Positions 51,680 to 60,098 of a stretch of 64,000 bases of DNA are shown here, piece after piece. Source of the DNA: Pseudomonas fluorescens (GTDB lineage Bacteria; Pseudomonadota; Gammaproteobacteria; Pseudomonadales; Pseudomonadaceae); assembly GCF_040448305.1 (NCBI RefSeq), contig NZ_CP148752.1:2790001-2854000 (forward strand). Direction: 5' to 3'. The notes below the pieces were generated by a model. It was not told the DNA's origin. It saw only the letters and a program-made list of their open reading frames with translations, and did no database searches. The number at the start of each line of letters is the position of its first letter. Position 1 is the first letter of the stretch. Both the position numbers and the translations under genes were made by a program.

Positions 51680-52614
51680 TTGTCACCGCTCGTCATATCG
51701 AGCAGGCGGTTTTTAGTAACCTCAAAAGGATTTCCCTCCGACAAGATACAATGGTCATGGCGTGTGATTTCAAAAGCATATGAAAAATCTTCACGCCGCA
51801 AAATTGCGTCCCCTCGATATAATGAGAAAGAAAACGCATTCGACAAATGCAGTCTTAGATCCTCCATTATTCCTCCAGACGCAACAAATAATGGAAGAGC
51901 GATGTCAGGTTCATGCAAATGGACGCCTTTGTTCAATTTCCCAATTTCGTACATTTTCTTATCAAGACCACGTAGCACAAGTTGGAAGTCTGAGGTCGGT
52001 TCTGTTAGATCGAGTTGAAGAGGCGTGAGACGGGCAAAAAAAGGAAATCGGCGCCGAAGTATGTCTTTTTCGTAAAAGAAGCTTTCAATGTCTGGCGTGC
52101 CAAGTATGACGAAAGGGATGCCGGTGCGATCAACAAGTCGTGCGACGCAGTTGATTACATCAATGCGTGCCTGTTCGGCTTTTTTGTCTGCAAGCATTTG
52201 GAATTCATCTAGAAAAGCCACCTCCACCTTTTGTAGTAGGATCTGTCGTATAGCGCGCTGAGTCAGTTCGAAAGCATCTCCCGAATATGCTTCAAACTTC
52301 AAGGATTCCAAGAGAGCTTTGGCAAAGGATTTAATCGTCGCTTTGGTGGGGAGCCCGCAATACATCGTAGGTCGCCTGTTCCATGCTCCACGCTCATCTT
52401 TTCCTGAACTCTCCCGAGGGTATGTCGATATGACCTGACTTGCCAAAGTGCTTTTTCCGCAGCCAGACTCTCCTACGAGGACCACGCAAGAGGGAATACC
52501 GCGCATTTGCGTGGCCTGAATGGAACGCATGACAGTCATGTAGGCAAGGTTATAAGACCGGTAATTGATAATTTGTGATTCAAATAACTTCAGCTGTTTG
52601 GTGATATCAATCAT
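51676..52614 (-). CDS. tniB: TniB/TnsC-like AAA+ ATPase
   Basis: A 312-residue regulator of transposition that links target selector to transposase. Walker A is GESGCGKS (residues 48-55), Walker B is VAFLDEF (132-138), and sensor-1 region FVILGTPD is at 169-175. Near-standard size for TniB. It overlaps tniA by 8 bases and tniQ by 4, so the operon is translationally coupled. Confidence 0.9.
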   Translation of the reverse strand: MIDITKQLKLFESQIINYRSYNLAYMTVMRSIQATQMRGIPSCVVLVGESGCGKSTLASQVISTYPRESSGKDERGAWNRRPTMYCGLPTKATIKSFAKALLESLKFEAYSGDAFELTQRAIRQILLQKVEVAFLDEFQMLADKKAEQARIDVINCVARLVDRTGIPFVILGTPDIESFFYEKDILRRRFPFFARLTPLQLDLTEPTSDFQLVLRGLDKKMYEIGKLNKGVHLHEPDIALPLFVASGGIMEDLRLHLSNAFSFSLYRGDAILRREDFSYAFEITRHDHCILSEGNPFEVTKNRLLDMTSGDK

Positions 52615-54520
52615 TTTTCGTAACCTCCGAAATGTCGCCTACAGCGGGCGCGGTATACGTACCAACAAATTTCTCGATATCGGTAGTAGGAAGATAAGCG
52701 TTATCGGGCGGTTTGGGACGGCGAGGGGTATTCGACGCGGGGCGTGCCTGACCAATTTTTTCGTCCGTTTGTGCCGCTTTACGACGCCCTCGTTTGTGTT
52801 CGTAGTCGTAGCGTTCCTGCATGATGCGGGTTCTGTGATCGCGTGCCTCTTTGAAGTTGAGTCCCTTGGCCTCCTTGTTTTGAGCGGCGTTTAACAGCAG
52901 ATGCAGGTCTAGGGTAAGACCATCTTGATAACTCATTTCACAGCCTTTGGCGCGAAACTCTTTTCCGGGGTAATCGGGGTGGGTAACCACCACTTGCCCG
53001 AGGTCGCTTGCGTCGTAAAAAATGGTGAGAAGCTGATCCTTAGTCCCCAGATCGTGGAGGTTTTTCAGCTCACCGCAGCTCCATTGAAGGTTTTTGAAAC
53101 GGACTTTGCCTTCGACGAGTTTGGAGCTTGTTTGACTCAAGAAGAGGCGGGACATGTCCTCGGAAGGGATCAGCCGCAAGGGCGGTTGTTGTTTTGCTAG
53201 CTTGGCCCACATTTTGTTTGGCGACGTGCCGATACCACGATGCCGACGCTTGTGATAGACATTTTCCAGCCAATCCTCGAAGCGTTTCTTTATGTCCTCA
53301 AGGGTGTAGATCGCCTTTTTCTCCGAAGAATAACCGCCGCGCTCCTCGGGGCAGGAGAAGGTGGTACCGCGCAGCCTGTGTGTGAGCCCAGTCGTCAGCG
53401 TTTTGAACCAACGCTCTGCGTAAGGTTTTTCGTTAGGGCACCTAACCCGGCAATATAGGATATTGGGTCCGAGCAGGGGAAAGAGACCATCCAGCGCATC
53501 TTTTTTGGTGTTCTCTGAGCCATTGTCTACCCGGTATTCTTCACCGACACCCACCCGGTGGAGGGAGTCCTTGAGTGCGCGGATCGATTTCTGTGCCGAG
53601 GGGGGGTTGATCGAGATGTCCCAACCAATCACACGCCGAGACGCGACGTCCAACAAGATGGTGAGCGCGGCTTTGCCGATCGTGTCTCCATACTCATTGA
53701 CCAGTTCGATATCCAGAGTGTGGGTATCCCCTTCAATCCGCTGCAGGAGACGGTATTGACGTCTGAGCTTCACGCTCCATCGGCTGGCCTTGATTGCTTC
53801 CTGCGCGCCTTTTTGTTTTAGCAGGCGGCGAAACTCACCATTTTCCTTGATCCGTCGACGGAGAGTGCTGCCGGACGGAATGATAAGCTGATCAGTTGGC
53901 GGCCGAAGCGCGTTGTATGCTTCCAGCGCGGACTCGATCGCCCCAATGATGTCGCGGATCGATTCGGGTTCTTGTATGTAGTAGTACTTGTCCAGGCACT
54001 CCTCGATCGTTTCTCGAGTGATCTCCGGCAGTCGCTCCCATTGATCCTTGTGTAGCTTTTTTAAGGGAATCAAGGCGGTCACCGATTCATTGCGTTCCAG
54101 GTAGCGGTGCACCCAGTTACGCAGCGTGTTGAAGCACGGCGGGCTGGTGTCACCGATAATGTCTTTCACATCGGCGATCAGTGCTTTGCAGGCTGCCCTT
54201 GGCAACCGGCTATTGAATCGTTCGACGGCGGCTCGTACGTATGCAATGCGGCGATCGAATGCCACACGACTGTCCTGATCGAGGGCTGCCACAATCTGGT
54301 GGTATCGGCCAGAAAATGGAGCTTCACGCACCTTTACAAATCGGTGGCGTTTCGCGGCTTGCTCAAGGCGTTCGAGCTTCTGCAGACGCATGTTCGATGG
54401 GTGCGTGCTGCTGTGCAGTTCTACGAACCCGCAGGACACGTTCGCGATCACGTAGACATGCCCGTTGTAGCGGTACTCCTCACCGACAATCAGTTCAAGG
54501 CCACCTGCTTCGTTGTTCAT
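52607..54520 (-). CDS. tniA: TniA/TnsB-like DDE transposase
   Basis: A 637-residue integrase with rve (RNase H) core: Asp265 in EGDTHTLDIELV, Asp332 in YRVDNGSEN and Glu369 in KPYAERWFKTL, giving D,D(36)E. N-terminal helix-turn-helix domains and a C-terminal beta-barrel-like domain follow the Mu/TniA/TnsB layout. The C-terminus is Lys/Arg-rich, as expected for contact with TniB. It overlaps the TnsA-like gene by 4 bases. Confidence 0.92.
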   Translation of the reverse strand: MNNEAGGLELIVGEEYRYNGHVYVIANVSCGFVELHSSTHPSNMRLQKLERLEQAAKRHRFVKVREAPFSGRYHQIVAALDQDSRVAFDRRIAYVRAAVERFNSRLPRAACKALIADVKDIIGDTSPPCFNTLRNWVHRYLERNESVTALIPLKKLHKDQWERLPEITRETIEECLDKYYYIQEPESIRDIIGAIESALEAYNALRPPTDQLIIPSGSTLRRRIKENGEFRRLLKQKGAQEAIKASRWSVKLRRQYRLLQRIEGDTHTLDIELVNEYGDTIGKAALTILLDVASRRVIGWDISINPPSAQKSIRALKDSLHRVGVGEEYRVDNGSENTKKDALDGLFPLLGPNILYCRVRCPNEKPYAERWFKTLTTGLTHRLRGTTFSCPEERGGYSSEKKAIYTLEDIKKRFEDWLENVYHKRRHRGIGTSPNKMWAKLAKQQPPLRLIPSEDMSRLFLSQTSSKLVEGKVRFKNLQWSCGELKNLHDLGTKDQLLTIFYDASDLGQVVVTHPDYPGKEFRAKGCEMSYQDGLTLDLHLLLNAAQNKEAKGLNFKEARDHRTRIMQERYDYEHKRGRRKAAQTDEKIGQARPASNTPRRPKPPDNAYLPTTDIEKFVGTYTAPAVGDISEVTKND

Positions 54521-55170
54521 GACCGTGCACTCGTTAACGCAATGGCAGACGTGCGAGTGATGGGGAGACGCAGGTCGGCGGTTGCACCTCCGTAGAAGAG
54601 CTGGTAAGCAATGTCGCTGAAATCAGCTCTGGCGTCTAAGAGCTCCTGGACCGTGCAGTCGTTGTGATGCTTGAGGATATCCAGCGCGAGGCTAGGGCCT
54701 TGTGCGTTGAAGCTGAAGGAATAGCTGTAGAGGTAGCGCCATTGAAGCAGTTCGCAGTAGCTGATGTTCGTGTATGGCTGGCAAGGGCAGAAGAGATAGC
54801 CCATCTCCCCGAACCAGTCTTCATGACGAACGAGTTGGTCTTCACAGCCGTCGGACATAAACCTGGCGGTTTCGAAAAAGACCAGCCCCAAATCATCGCC
54901 ATAGGCACATACGGCGGGGGTGTACCGAAATGCCCGGCTGGGCTGAATTAACGTGTATGGGGTTGGCTGGTAGTAGCGGATGTCGCGTCTGCGTTCCAGC
55001 ATTAGGCAGAAATCCAGCAGGGTGGGCGACATCCGTAAATGGTTGCCGTTTTTCCTTGACTGGAACACCACCAATTGCTGAAAGGGCGATCCGCAGCGCC
55101 GTGGTTTGATTAGACGCACCTCCACGTCGCGGACAGACTCGGGTTGTCGAAAGAACAGTTCGGTCTTCAT
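54517..55170 (-). CDS. TnsA-like protein with degenerate endonuclease motifs
   Basis: A 217-residue protein encoded first in the operon, where TnsA sits. The segment RMSPTLLDFCLMLE, IRYYQPTPYTL, RYTPAV and VFFETAR aligns by eye with the TnsA core. The usual YTPDF is RYTPAV (residues 82-87) with Ala in place of the metal-binding Asp. The usual VEVK is FFETA (98-102), without the lysine; the upstream Glu is not clear either. It is probably a structural TnsA relic that cannot cut the 5' ends. A remote family with shifted residues is the alternative. Confidence 0.65.
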   Translation of the reverse strand: MKTELFFRQPESVRDVEVRLIKPRRCGSPFQQLVVFQSRKNGNHLRMSPTLLDFCLMLERRRDIRYYQPTPYTLIQPSRAFRYTPAVCAYGDDLGLVFFETARFMSDGCEDQLVRHEDWFGEMGYLFCPCQPYTNISYCELLQWRYLYSYSFSFNAQGPSLALDILKHHNDCTVQELLDARADFSDIAYQLFYGGATADLRLPITRTSAIALTSARS

Positions 55171-55497
55171 CGTTTAGTCCTCGCCGAGGGAAAACCTTTC
55201 ACCTGGTTGCGTTGCCTTTTCGGTCAACGCAACGCAGAAAGAAACAGGACAAGCGCAGTGAATGGCGCTTGTCCTCATTTCTGTACTCACAGCCGCAAGC
55301 AACAGATGGCGGGATGGCCGTTTAAACGGCGGGACCTCTGACACGGAGCTGCGTTTGTCCCATTTCGCCAAAAACATTGGCTGACATTCGATGAGCACAG
55401 GCACATCACCGGCAAGTCGTGTTATTTGATCCGACCTGCCAGTACACACCTTGCCCACATGGAGCCCAGCCGCAAGGAGTGCGCAGTTTGTGTGGTG
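55171..55497. other. Intergenic region with two hairpins
   Basis: No gene. There are two perfect inverted repeats. The first is GTTGCGTTG/CAACGCAAC at 55206-55233. The second is AGGACAAGCGC/GCGCTTGTCCT at 55246-55275; on the minus strand it is followed by TTTCTTTC-like bases and could terminate the upstream gene. Downstream of these it likely carries the promoter of the tns/tni operon. Confidence 0.5.
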
Positions 55498-56313
55498 CTA
55501 CTCTTCAAGCTCGGGCGGCGACTGCTCTCCCGTTTGGTCTGCCTGCTGATCCAACGGTTTGCTACTTACGCCAGCGAGCAGCTTGAACATCGTGCGCTTG
55601 GCGGCGCGCCCTTTGGACAGCGCAAAAAAGTAGTACTCGTCCATGAAAAAACACAATGTTTTGAGAGGCGGAATGTTCAACTGCTTATCGCTAGGGCGAG
55701 AGAGGTTCATCGCCTGAATTTCTGCCCGCATCCGCCGGGCCAATTCAGACTTCGTCCCACCTGCTACGCAGTATTTGGACTCGAAATAATAGCCAACCAG
55801 GTGTTGAATTTCGGATGGTTGCTGCGCAAAGGACGCCTGAGATTTGCGCAGACGCTGGCCTTTGACCGGCTGTACGCGCACGTAGGCTGAAGACGTGCCC
55901 TGGCGCTCCAAATCATGCTTAGAAGGACGGGCATCATAAGAACCGACGTTGGCCGCGAGTCGCCTTGTTCCAATGGGCCGCAACCAGACGCGACCATTGT
56001 GAATGAAACACACCTCGTAGGGGATACCGTGGTACCCGTACCAGCGCTTGATATGGCACTGGCCCGAACGGCCGGTGGCATCGGTAGAGGACTTCGACAG
56101 CATTTCCGGCGACCTGATCGTCGCCTTGGCCAGCGTTCCATCATAAGAGACGCGTTGGTTGATCGGACAGTCGTGTAGCAGATCCCATGCCGTCGAGAGG
56201 AAACAGCGCAGCCCAGGTTGGCCGCATGCTTTTTCTAGGTTGGAAGTGATCTGCCGTGTCTCGATCAGAATGGTGGCAGATGCGCAGTGTTTACCCGTGG
56301 TATTTACGCTCAT
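55498..56313 (-). CDS. Unrecognised island protein
   Basis: A 271-residue protein from ATG 56311-56313, with AAGGAG 10 bases upstream; the frame is open for 12 more codons. It is basic and has no signal peptide or membrane segment. Its middle (KRWYGYHGIPYEVCFIHNGRVWLRPIG) looks beta-rich and nucleic-acid-like. A long helical C-terminal part includes FFMDEYYFFALSKGRAAKRTMFKLL and an acidic tail. It is on the same strand as the transposition operon and separated by hairpins. Function unknown; an accessory to transposition or regulation is possible. Confidence 0.6.
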   Translation of the reverse strand: MSVNTTGKHCASATILIETRQITSNLEKACGQPGLRCFLSTAWDLLHDCPINQRVSYDGTLAKATIRSPEMLSKSSTDATGRSGQCHIKRWYGYHGIPYEVCFIHNGRVWLRPIGTRRLAANVGSYDARPSKHDLERQGTSSAYVRVQPVKGQRLRKSQASFAQQPSEIQHLVGYYFESKYCVAGGTKSELARRMRAEIQAMNLSRPSDKQLNIPPLKTLCFFMDEYYFFALSKGRAAKRTMFKLLAGVSSKPLDQQADQTGEQSPPELEE

Positions 56314-57016
56314 GATGCGAAGACTCCTTAAATAAAAGAACCTACTCATGCTCTCGGCTGATCAAAGCGCAGCCGTCGCCGTTGTGTCCGGCCGCGCTCT
56401 TGCAGGGCGTGCCGTGAAGCGACCGTTCAGCATTAGCTTCAGCACACCGGTCAGGGCCGTGCTAGGCCAAGCTGCACACCCTGCAGGCGCAGCACACCGC
56501 CATGTTCGTTTACGAACTTGAGGTGCCATCATTGGTCGGGACGGAACGAGTTGCTCTGGATACAGGATGAAGGGCGCGCGATGGTGTTGGGGATGACTGG
56601 CAGCCATCTCCGCTTCCCGAGTGCGAGCCATTCAACGCGTTGCTGCAATTGCTGCCCAAACTCACAGACCTGGGAGTAATTACCGCCTTTACCGTTACAT
56701 CAATCATGTTCTCCTCCCATTGTTTAGCGCTGGAAGTGGCAACCAGATCGGTTGTGCTGAGATTATTCGCCCCCTGTTTCCGGTAAGAAATGGCGTTTTG
56801 GCGCAAAACTTTAAAAAATATAACCCCAACAACGCAGTAAAATTCGCCATCTTGACGTAGCTTTTTGTTCGTTTACGCCGATTTTGTCCAATGGTTAGCC
56901 TTTTCTGGCCGTATTTCCGTTTTGTGTATCCTTGCCACTATCTTGCCCTCATCAAATTTTTTTTATGCGGTGCAAGCTATGCTGTTAGATAATTTTAACG
57001 CGGGAGGACGGTCGAA
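56314..57016. other. Intergenic region between unrecognised genes
   Basis: About 700 bases. The only candidate is the small frame at 56510-56707. The right part (56807-57016) is AT-rich and ends with a clear GGGAGG ribosome site for the gene at 57017, so it likely holds that promoter. No repeats or RNA gene recognised. Confidence 0.5.
56510..56707 (-). CDS. Small hypothetical open frame with strong ribosome site
   Basis: A 65-codon frame beginning MIDVTVKAVITPRS, preceded by GGGAGGAGAAC. The remainder is low-complexity (Ser, Gly, Thr) and may be a decayed or frameshifted gene, because other frames of the same stretch also look partly protein-like. Weak candidate. Confidence 0.3.
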   Translation of the reverse strand: MIDVTVKAVITPRSVSLGSNCSNALNGSHSGSGDGCQSSPTPSRALHPVSRATRSVPTNDGTSSS

Positions 57017-57922
57017 GTGACCAGCCCCGTACATCACCTCGCCCATCAACTCAGGGCGATTGTTTTTATCAATCAACTCATTTTTCTGGCTGGTATCAGT
57101 AGGACCCCCGCTGCGCTGCAGTGCTGGGGTGTAGCCTTCGAGGCGCGGCTGGGATTGATCGGGCTTGGCGGTGGAGAACCGGTTAAGTGGAAGAGTTATC
57201 TCCGCGGGGTTTTGCCAAAAGGAGAGTTGCGGTCTGCCCTTATCAACGAATTTCCGGCACTGGAGGAGGTGTTGAACAACCCCCTCTGGGCGGTTCTGCA
57301 CTTGCTGGAAGTGTCGAGCGATCATGGTCAGACATTGGTGATGAAGCTCAGACTGCATGGCAAGCCACTGCACGGACTGCGGCGTCCGCGGTTGCAGCGC
57401 CGGATCACGACCGCCGACTGGCGGGATCTGGGGTTTTGGTTGGTGATTCTGGCCAGTGACCTGGATAAATACCGCTGGGCGCGCGAGTTTGTGCAGGCGC
57501 GCTTCATGGTCTATCTCCATTTGATCTGCGTGCAGCGCGAATTCACCGATGCGGCGAAATGGCTGTATCCACTCCTGGATTATCATATCGGTGAAGGGCA
57601 CTTGGCATCGCCGGCGGGGTGGCCGGTCAGTACCGAGAAATTTGCAAACGATGTGCGCTTGTTTCACGGGTTTCCGCGCTGGTTGATGAAACGGGTGAAC
57701 ATCGAGGGTGAACTTGAGCTAGGTTTTTTCTGGGCTGATCCTGAAGGGTTTGAGGCGGTGCGCTTCGGCTATGGCTTGTACTGGGATGCGGATTGGAACC
57801 GGCGGGAATTGACCGCCAAGGAAAAGCGATACTTGTCTCCACCGCTGCAAATAAGCCTTGAAGGATTACCCGCGGACGGCAAACGCCGGCGCGAAAGCGC
57901 AAGCGAGAAGAGGCCTGCTTGA
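57017..57922 (+). CDS. Unrecognised island protein
   Basis: A 301-residue protein with GTG start and a strong GGGAGG site. Mixed helix/strand with many Trp and Arg (RRPRLQRRITTADWRDLGFWL, HGFPRWLMKRVNIEGELELGFFW) and a basic C-terminus. No signal peptide or clear motif. It ends 110 bases before the stop codon of the TnpT-like gene, to which it is convergent. I do not recognise the family. Confidence 0.6.
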   Translation: MTSPVHHLAHQLRAIVFINQLIFLAGISRTPAALQCWGVAFEARLGLIGLGGGEPVKWKSYLRGVLPKGELRSALINEFPALEEVLNNPLWAVLHLLEVSSDHGQTLVMKLRLHGKPLHGLRRPRLQRRITTADWRDLGFWLVILASDLDKYRWAREFVQARFMVYLHLICVQREFTDAAKWLYPLLDYHIGEGHLASPAGWPVSTEKFANDVRLFHGFPRWLMKRVNIEGELELGFFWADPEGFEAVRFGYGLYWDADWNRRELTAKEKRYLSPPLQISLEGLPADGKRRRESASEKRPA

Positions 57923-58032
57923 GCGGACGGTCGCGGTGCCGGCTGTTTATCGATACGTAGTCTTCGGGGAGACCGGGTGCCAGTACCTGGGACGGCGCGG
58001 CACAAGGCGGGAGTCAACGGTCGAGCCCGCGG

Positions 58033-59013
58033 TCAATCGGGGCGGGTCGGGGGTGAACGAGTCAAATGCTCCACCAGCGTCTGTAGTTGGCTGATGTGGC
58101 GAGTCCGGGCCCGCAGCTCGCGCTGGGTCTGCCGCAGTTTGAACAACTGCTGTTTGGTCTTCTCGCGCAAGGCCGTCAGCTTGTGGGCGATGGCCTGCAT
58201 CTGCCGCAGATCGCTCTGGTGTTCGAGGTCGGCGGCCTGCGCTTGCTCCTCGGCTGATTGCAGAGCCTGCTCCAGGCGGCGCGTCTCCTGATGCTGGCGC
58301 AGTTGTTCGCCGCTCATCCGCTCTAGATCACGGTACAGTTGGCTTAATTCTTCCTGTTTGCTGAGCAATTGGTCGCGGATTGTCCGGGCTTCACGCTGCA
58401 AGTGCTGAAGTTGTTGATCGTGACGTTGGACCTCCTGTTCACGCTGGAGCACGTGCTGTTCCCGATAGTGATCCAGGGACTCCTGAGTCAGGCGGTGTTT
58501 CCCCTCAAGGGAAACGATCTGCCCCGCTCGGTCCTCAAGCAGGCGCAGTTGTTGCTCATGGGCCTCCTGCAACCGCTGGCGTTCCAGCTCACACGCCTGT
58601 AATTGACCGCTCAGGCTCTGCTCATGGATCAAGCCTGCCTGTCGGGCTTGCTCCAAGGTGGCGTGGGCCAGTTGCAGGTGCTCCAGATGGGCGGCTTCCA
58701 CTTCCCGTTGTTGTCGGGCCGCCAGTTGCTGGCGGTCGAAGGCCGCTCGCTCGGCCGCCAGAGCCTCCTCGGCGCGTTGTCTGACGCGCAGGACTAGACT
58801 GCCAATATAGCGGGTGAGCTCTTCATCCAGCGGCATCTCCGGCGCAGGCGCCTCGGCCTCTCCAAGTTCCTTGAGATAGCGCTGGATGGTGGATTTCGAG
58901 CCGGTATTGCCGAGCTCAACGCGCACCGCGTCGATGCTGGGGTGTAGGCCGCGGGCGAGCAGGGCGTTGCGTGCGATCTGAACCACTGCCTTATTGATGC
59001 CGCCGCGCGCCAT
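58033..59013 (-). CDS. tnpT: KfrA-like coiled-coil DNA-binding protein, TnpT-type resolution factor
   Basis: A 326-residue protein. The N-terminal KfrA-like DNA-binding domain (residues about 5-60, HPSIDAVRVELGNTGSKSTIQRYLKEL) is followed by a long coiled coil rich in Gln, Glu, Leu and Arg to about residue 310. It is divergent from a tyrosine recombinase, with an inverted repeat between them. This is the arrangement of tnpT-rst-tnpS in Tn4651-type Tn3-family transposons, where TnpT assists cointegrate resolution. A plasmid KfrA-like regulator is the alternative. Confidence 0.7.
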   Translation of the reverse strand: MARGGINKAVVQIARNALLARGLHPSIDAVRVELGNTGSKSTIQRYLKELGEAEAPAPEMPLDEELTRYIGSLVLRVRQRAEEALAAERAAFDRQQLAARQQREVEAAHLEHLQLAHATLEQARQAGLIHEQSLSGQLQACELERQRLQEAHEQQLRLLEDRAGQIVSLEGKHRLTQESLDHYREQHVLQREQEVQRHDQQLQHLQREARTIRDQLLSKQEELSQLYRDLERMSGEQLRQHQETRRLEQALQSAEEQAQAADLEHQSDLRQMQAIAHKLTALREKTKQQLFKLRQTQRELRARTRHISQLQTLVEHLTRSPPTRPD

Positions 59014-59057
59014 GGCGTGCTCTCCTACGATTTCGTAGTGTTTTACGCAGTATGGAA

Positions 59058-59069
59058 GTACAGGTGTAC
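59058..59069. promoter_or_regulatory. Small inverted repeat, candidate TnpT site
   Basis: GTAC-AGGT-GTAC lies between the divergent genes, 45 bases from the recombination-like palindrome. It could bind TnpT; no direct evidence. Confidence 0.3.
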
Positions 59070-59102
59070 AAATGCCCGAAATGCGACGGGCGAGGCGACG
59101 AA

Positions 59103-59137
59103 ATAACTCTGGAGAATGCTGATTTCTCCAGAGTTAT
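59103..59137. repeat. Candidate rst core: perfect 14-bp inverted repeat, 7-bp spacer
   Basis: ATAACTCTGGAGAA (59103-59116) and TTCTCCAGAGTTAT (59124-59137) around TGCTGAT. Size and layout match tyrosine-recombinase core sites, which have 11-14 bp arms around a 6-8 bp spacer. It lies in the tnpT-tnpS intergenic region where rst is found in Tn4651-type elements. Confidence 0.65.
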
Positions 59138-59189
59138 AGGGAATTTTTTCAAGATGGGGTTTTTTGCGGTACGCGAGGAGGGAACTCCC

Positions 59190-60098
59190 ATGACAGAACC
59201 GGCGAATCGTTATTTAAGGTCCGTGCAGCGTGATAGCACCCAACGGCGCTATCAGGGTGTGGTGAGATATTTCGAGCAGGGTTGGGGCAGTTGCCTGCCA
59301 GCGTCCAGCGAAACAGTGGTGCGTTATCTGGGAGAACATGCAGAAACCCTGTCCAGCAGCACTTTGAGCCTTCACCTGGCCGCTCTCGCGCAGTGGCATC
59401 ACAGCCACGGCTTTGACGACCCCACCAAAAGCGCCAAGGTACGCCAAGTGCTGCGCAATATCCGGGCGCAACACCCTCGTCTGGTCAAACAGGCCGAGCC
59501 ACTGCCGTTGGCGGAACTGGAGCGCTGTGTCGCAGGCCTGCAGGAAATAATCGCCAGTGATAACCCGGCGGCACGTCTGCGTGCCTACCGTGATCAGGCG
59601 CTGATTTTGATGGGGTTTTGGCGGGCATTTCGCGCTGACGAACTGTGTCGAATGCGGGTGGAGCACAATACGCTAAGCAGCGGGAAGCAGCTGAAGGTGT
59701 TTCTGGGCGGGAGCAAGACTGATCGAGAGTACCGAGGGCAGGTTGTCGTGCTGCCGGCATTGAAGCGTCTATGTCCGGTGCAGGCTTACGAGGAGTGGCT
59801 TTCGATCAGCGAACTGCAGGTTGGGCCGGTATTTCGTCCCATCAACCAGTGGGGGCAAATAAGCACTCAAGGGCTCAAGCCCGATGGTGTGACCTATGTG
59901 CTGCGGGAGGCGTTTACTTGCAGCGGTCTGGATGGTGATGCCTATACTGGGCATTCATTGCGCCGTGGATTTGCTACCTGGGCGAACAACGACAACTGGA
60001 CCACCAAGCAATTGATGGACTATGTCGGCTGGCGGGATGTGAAGTCGGCCATGCGATACATTGATACCACCGCTCCCTTTGGAGAACTGCTTCGTTAA
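59190..60098 (+). CDS. tnpS: Tyrosine recombinase, TnpS-like cointegrate resolvase
   Basis: A 302-residue recombinase with all active-site residues: Arg148 (FRADEL), Lys176 (GSKTD), His255 and Arg258 (HSLRR), Trp281 (GWRD) and nucleophile Tyr290 (AMRYIDT). The start at 59190 has GAGGAGGG upstream. The frame is open to 59052, but the extra 46 codons would run through the palindrome. Position next to the TnpT-like gene suggests resolution of transposition cointegrates rather than phage-type integration. Confidence 0.85.
   Translation: MTEPANRYLRSVQRDSTQRRYQGVVRYFEQGWGSCLPASSETVVRYLGEHAETLSSSTLSLHLAALAQWHHSHGFDDPTKSAKVRQVLRNIRAQHPRLVKQAEPLPLAELERCVAGLQEIIASDNPAARLRAYRDQALILMGFWRAFRADELCRMRVEHNTLSSGKQLKVFLGGSKTDREYRGQVVVLPALKRLCPVQAYEEWLSISELQVGPVFRPINQWGQISTQGLKPDGVTYVLREAFTCSGLDGDAYTGHSLRRGFATWANNDNWTTKQLMDYVGWRDVKSAMRYIDTTAPFGELLR

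Noticed and set aside
59052..59189. 46-codon N-terminal extension of the tyrosine recombinase with a CPKC motif
   Set aside because: The start at 59190 has a strong ribosome site; the extension runs through the candidate recombination palindrome and is probably non-coding.
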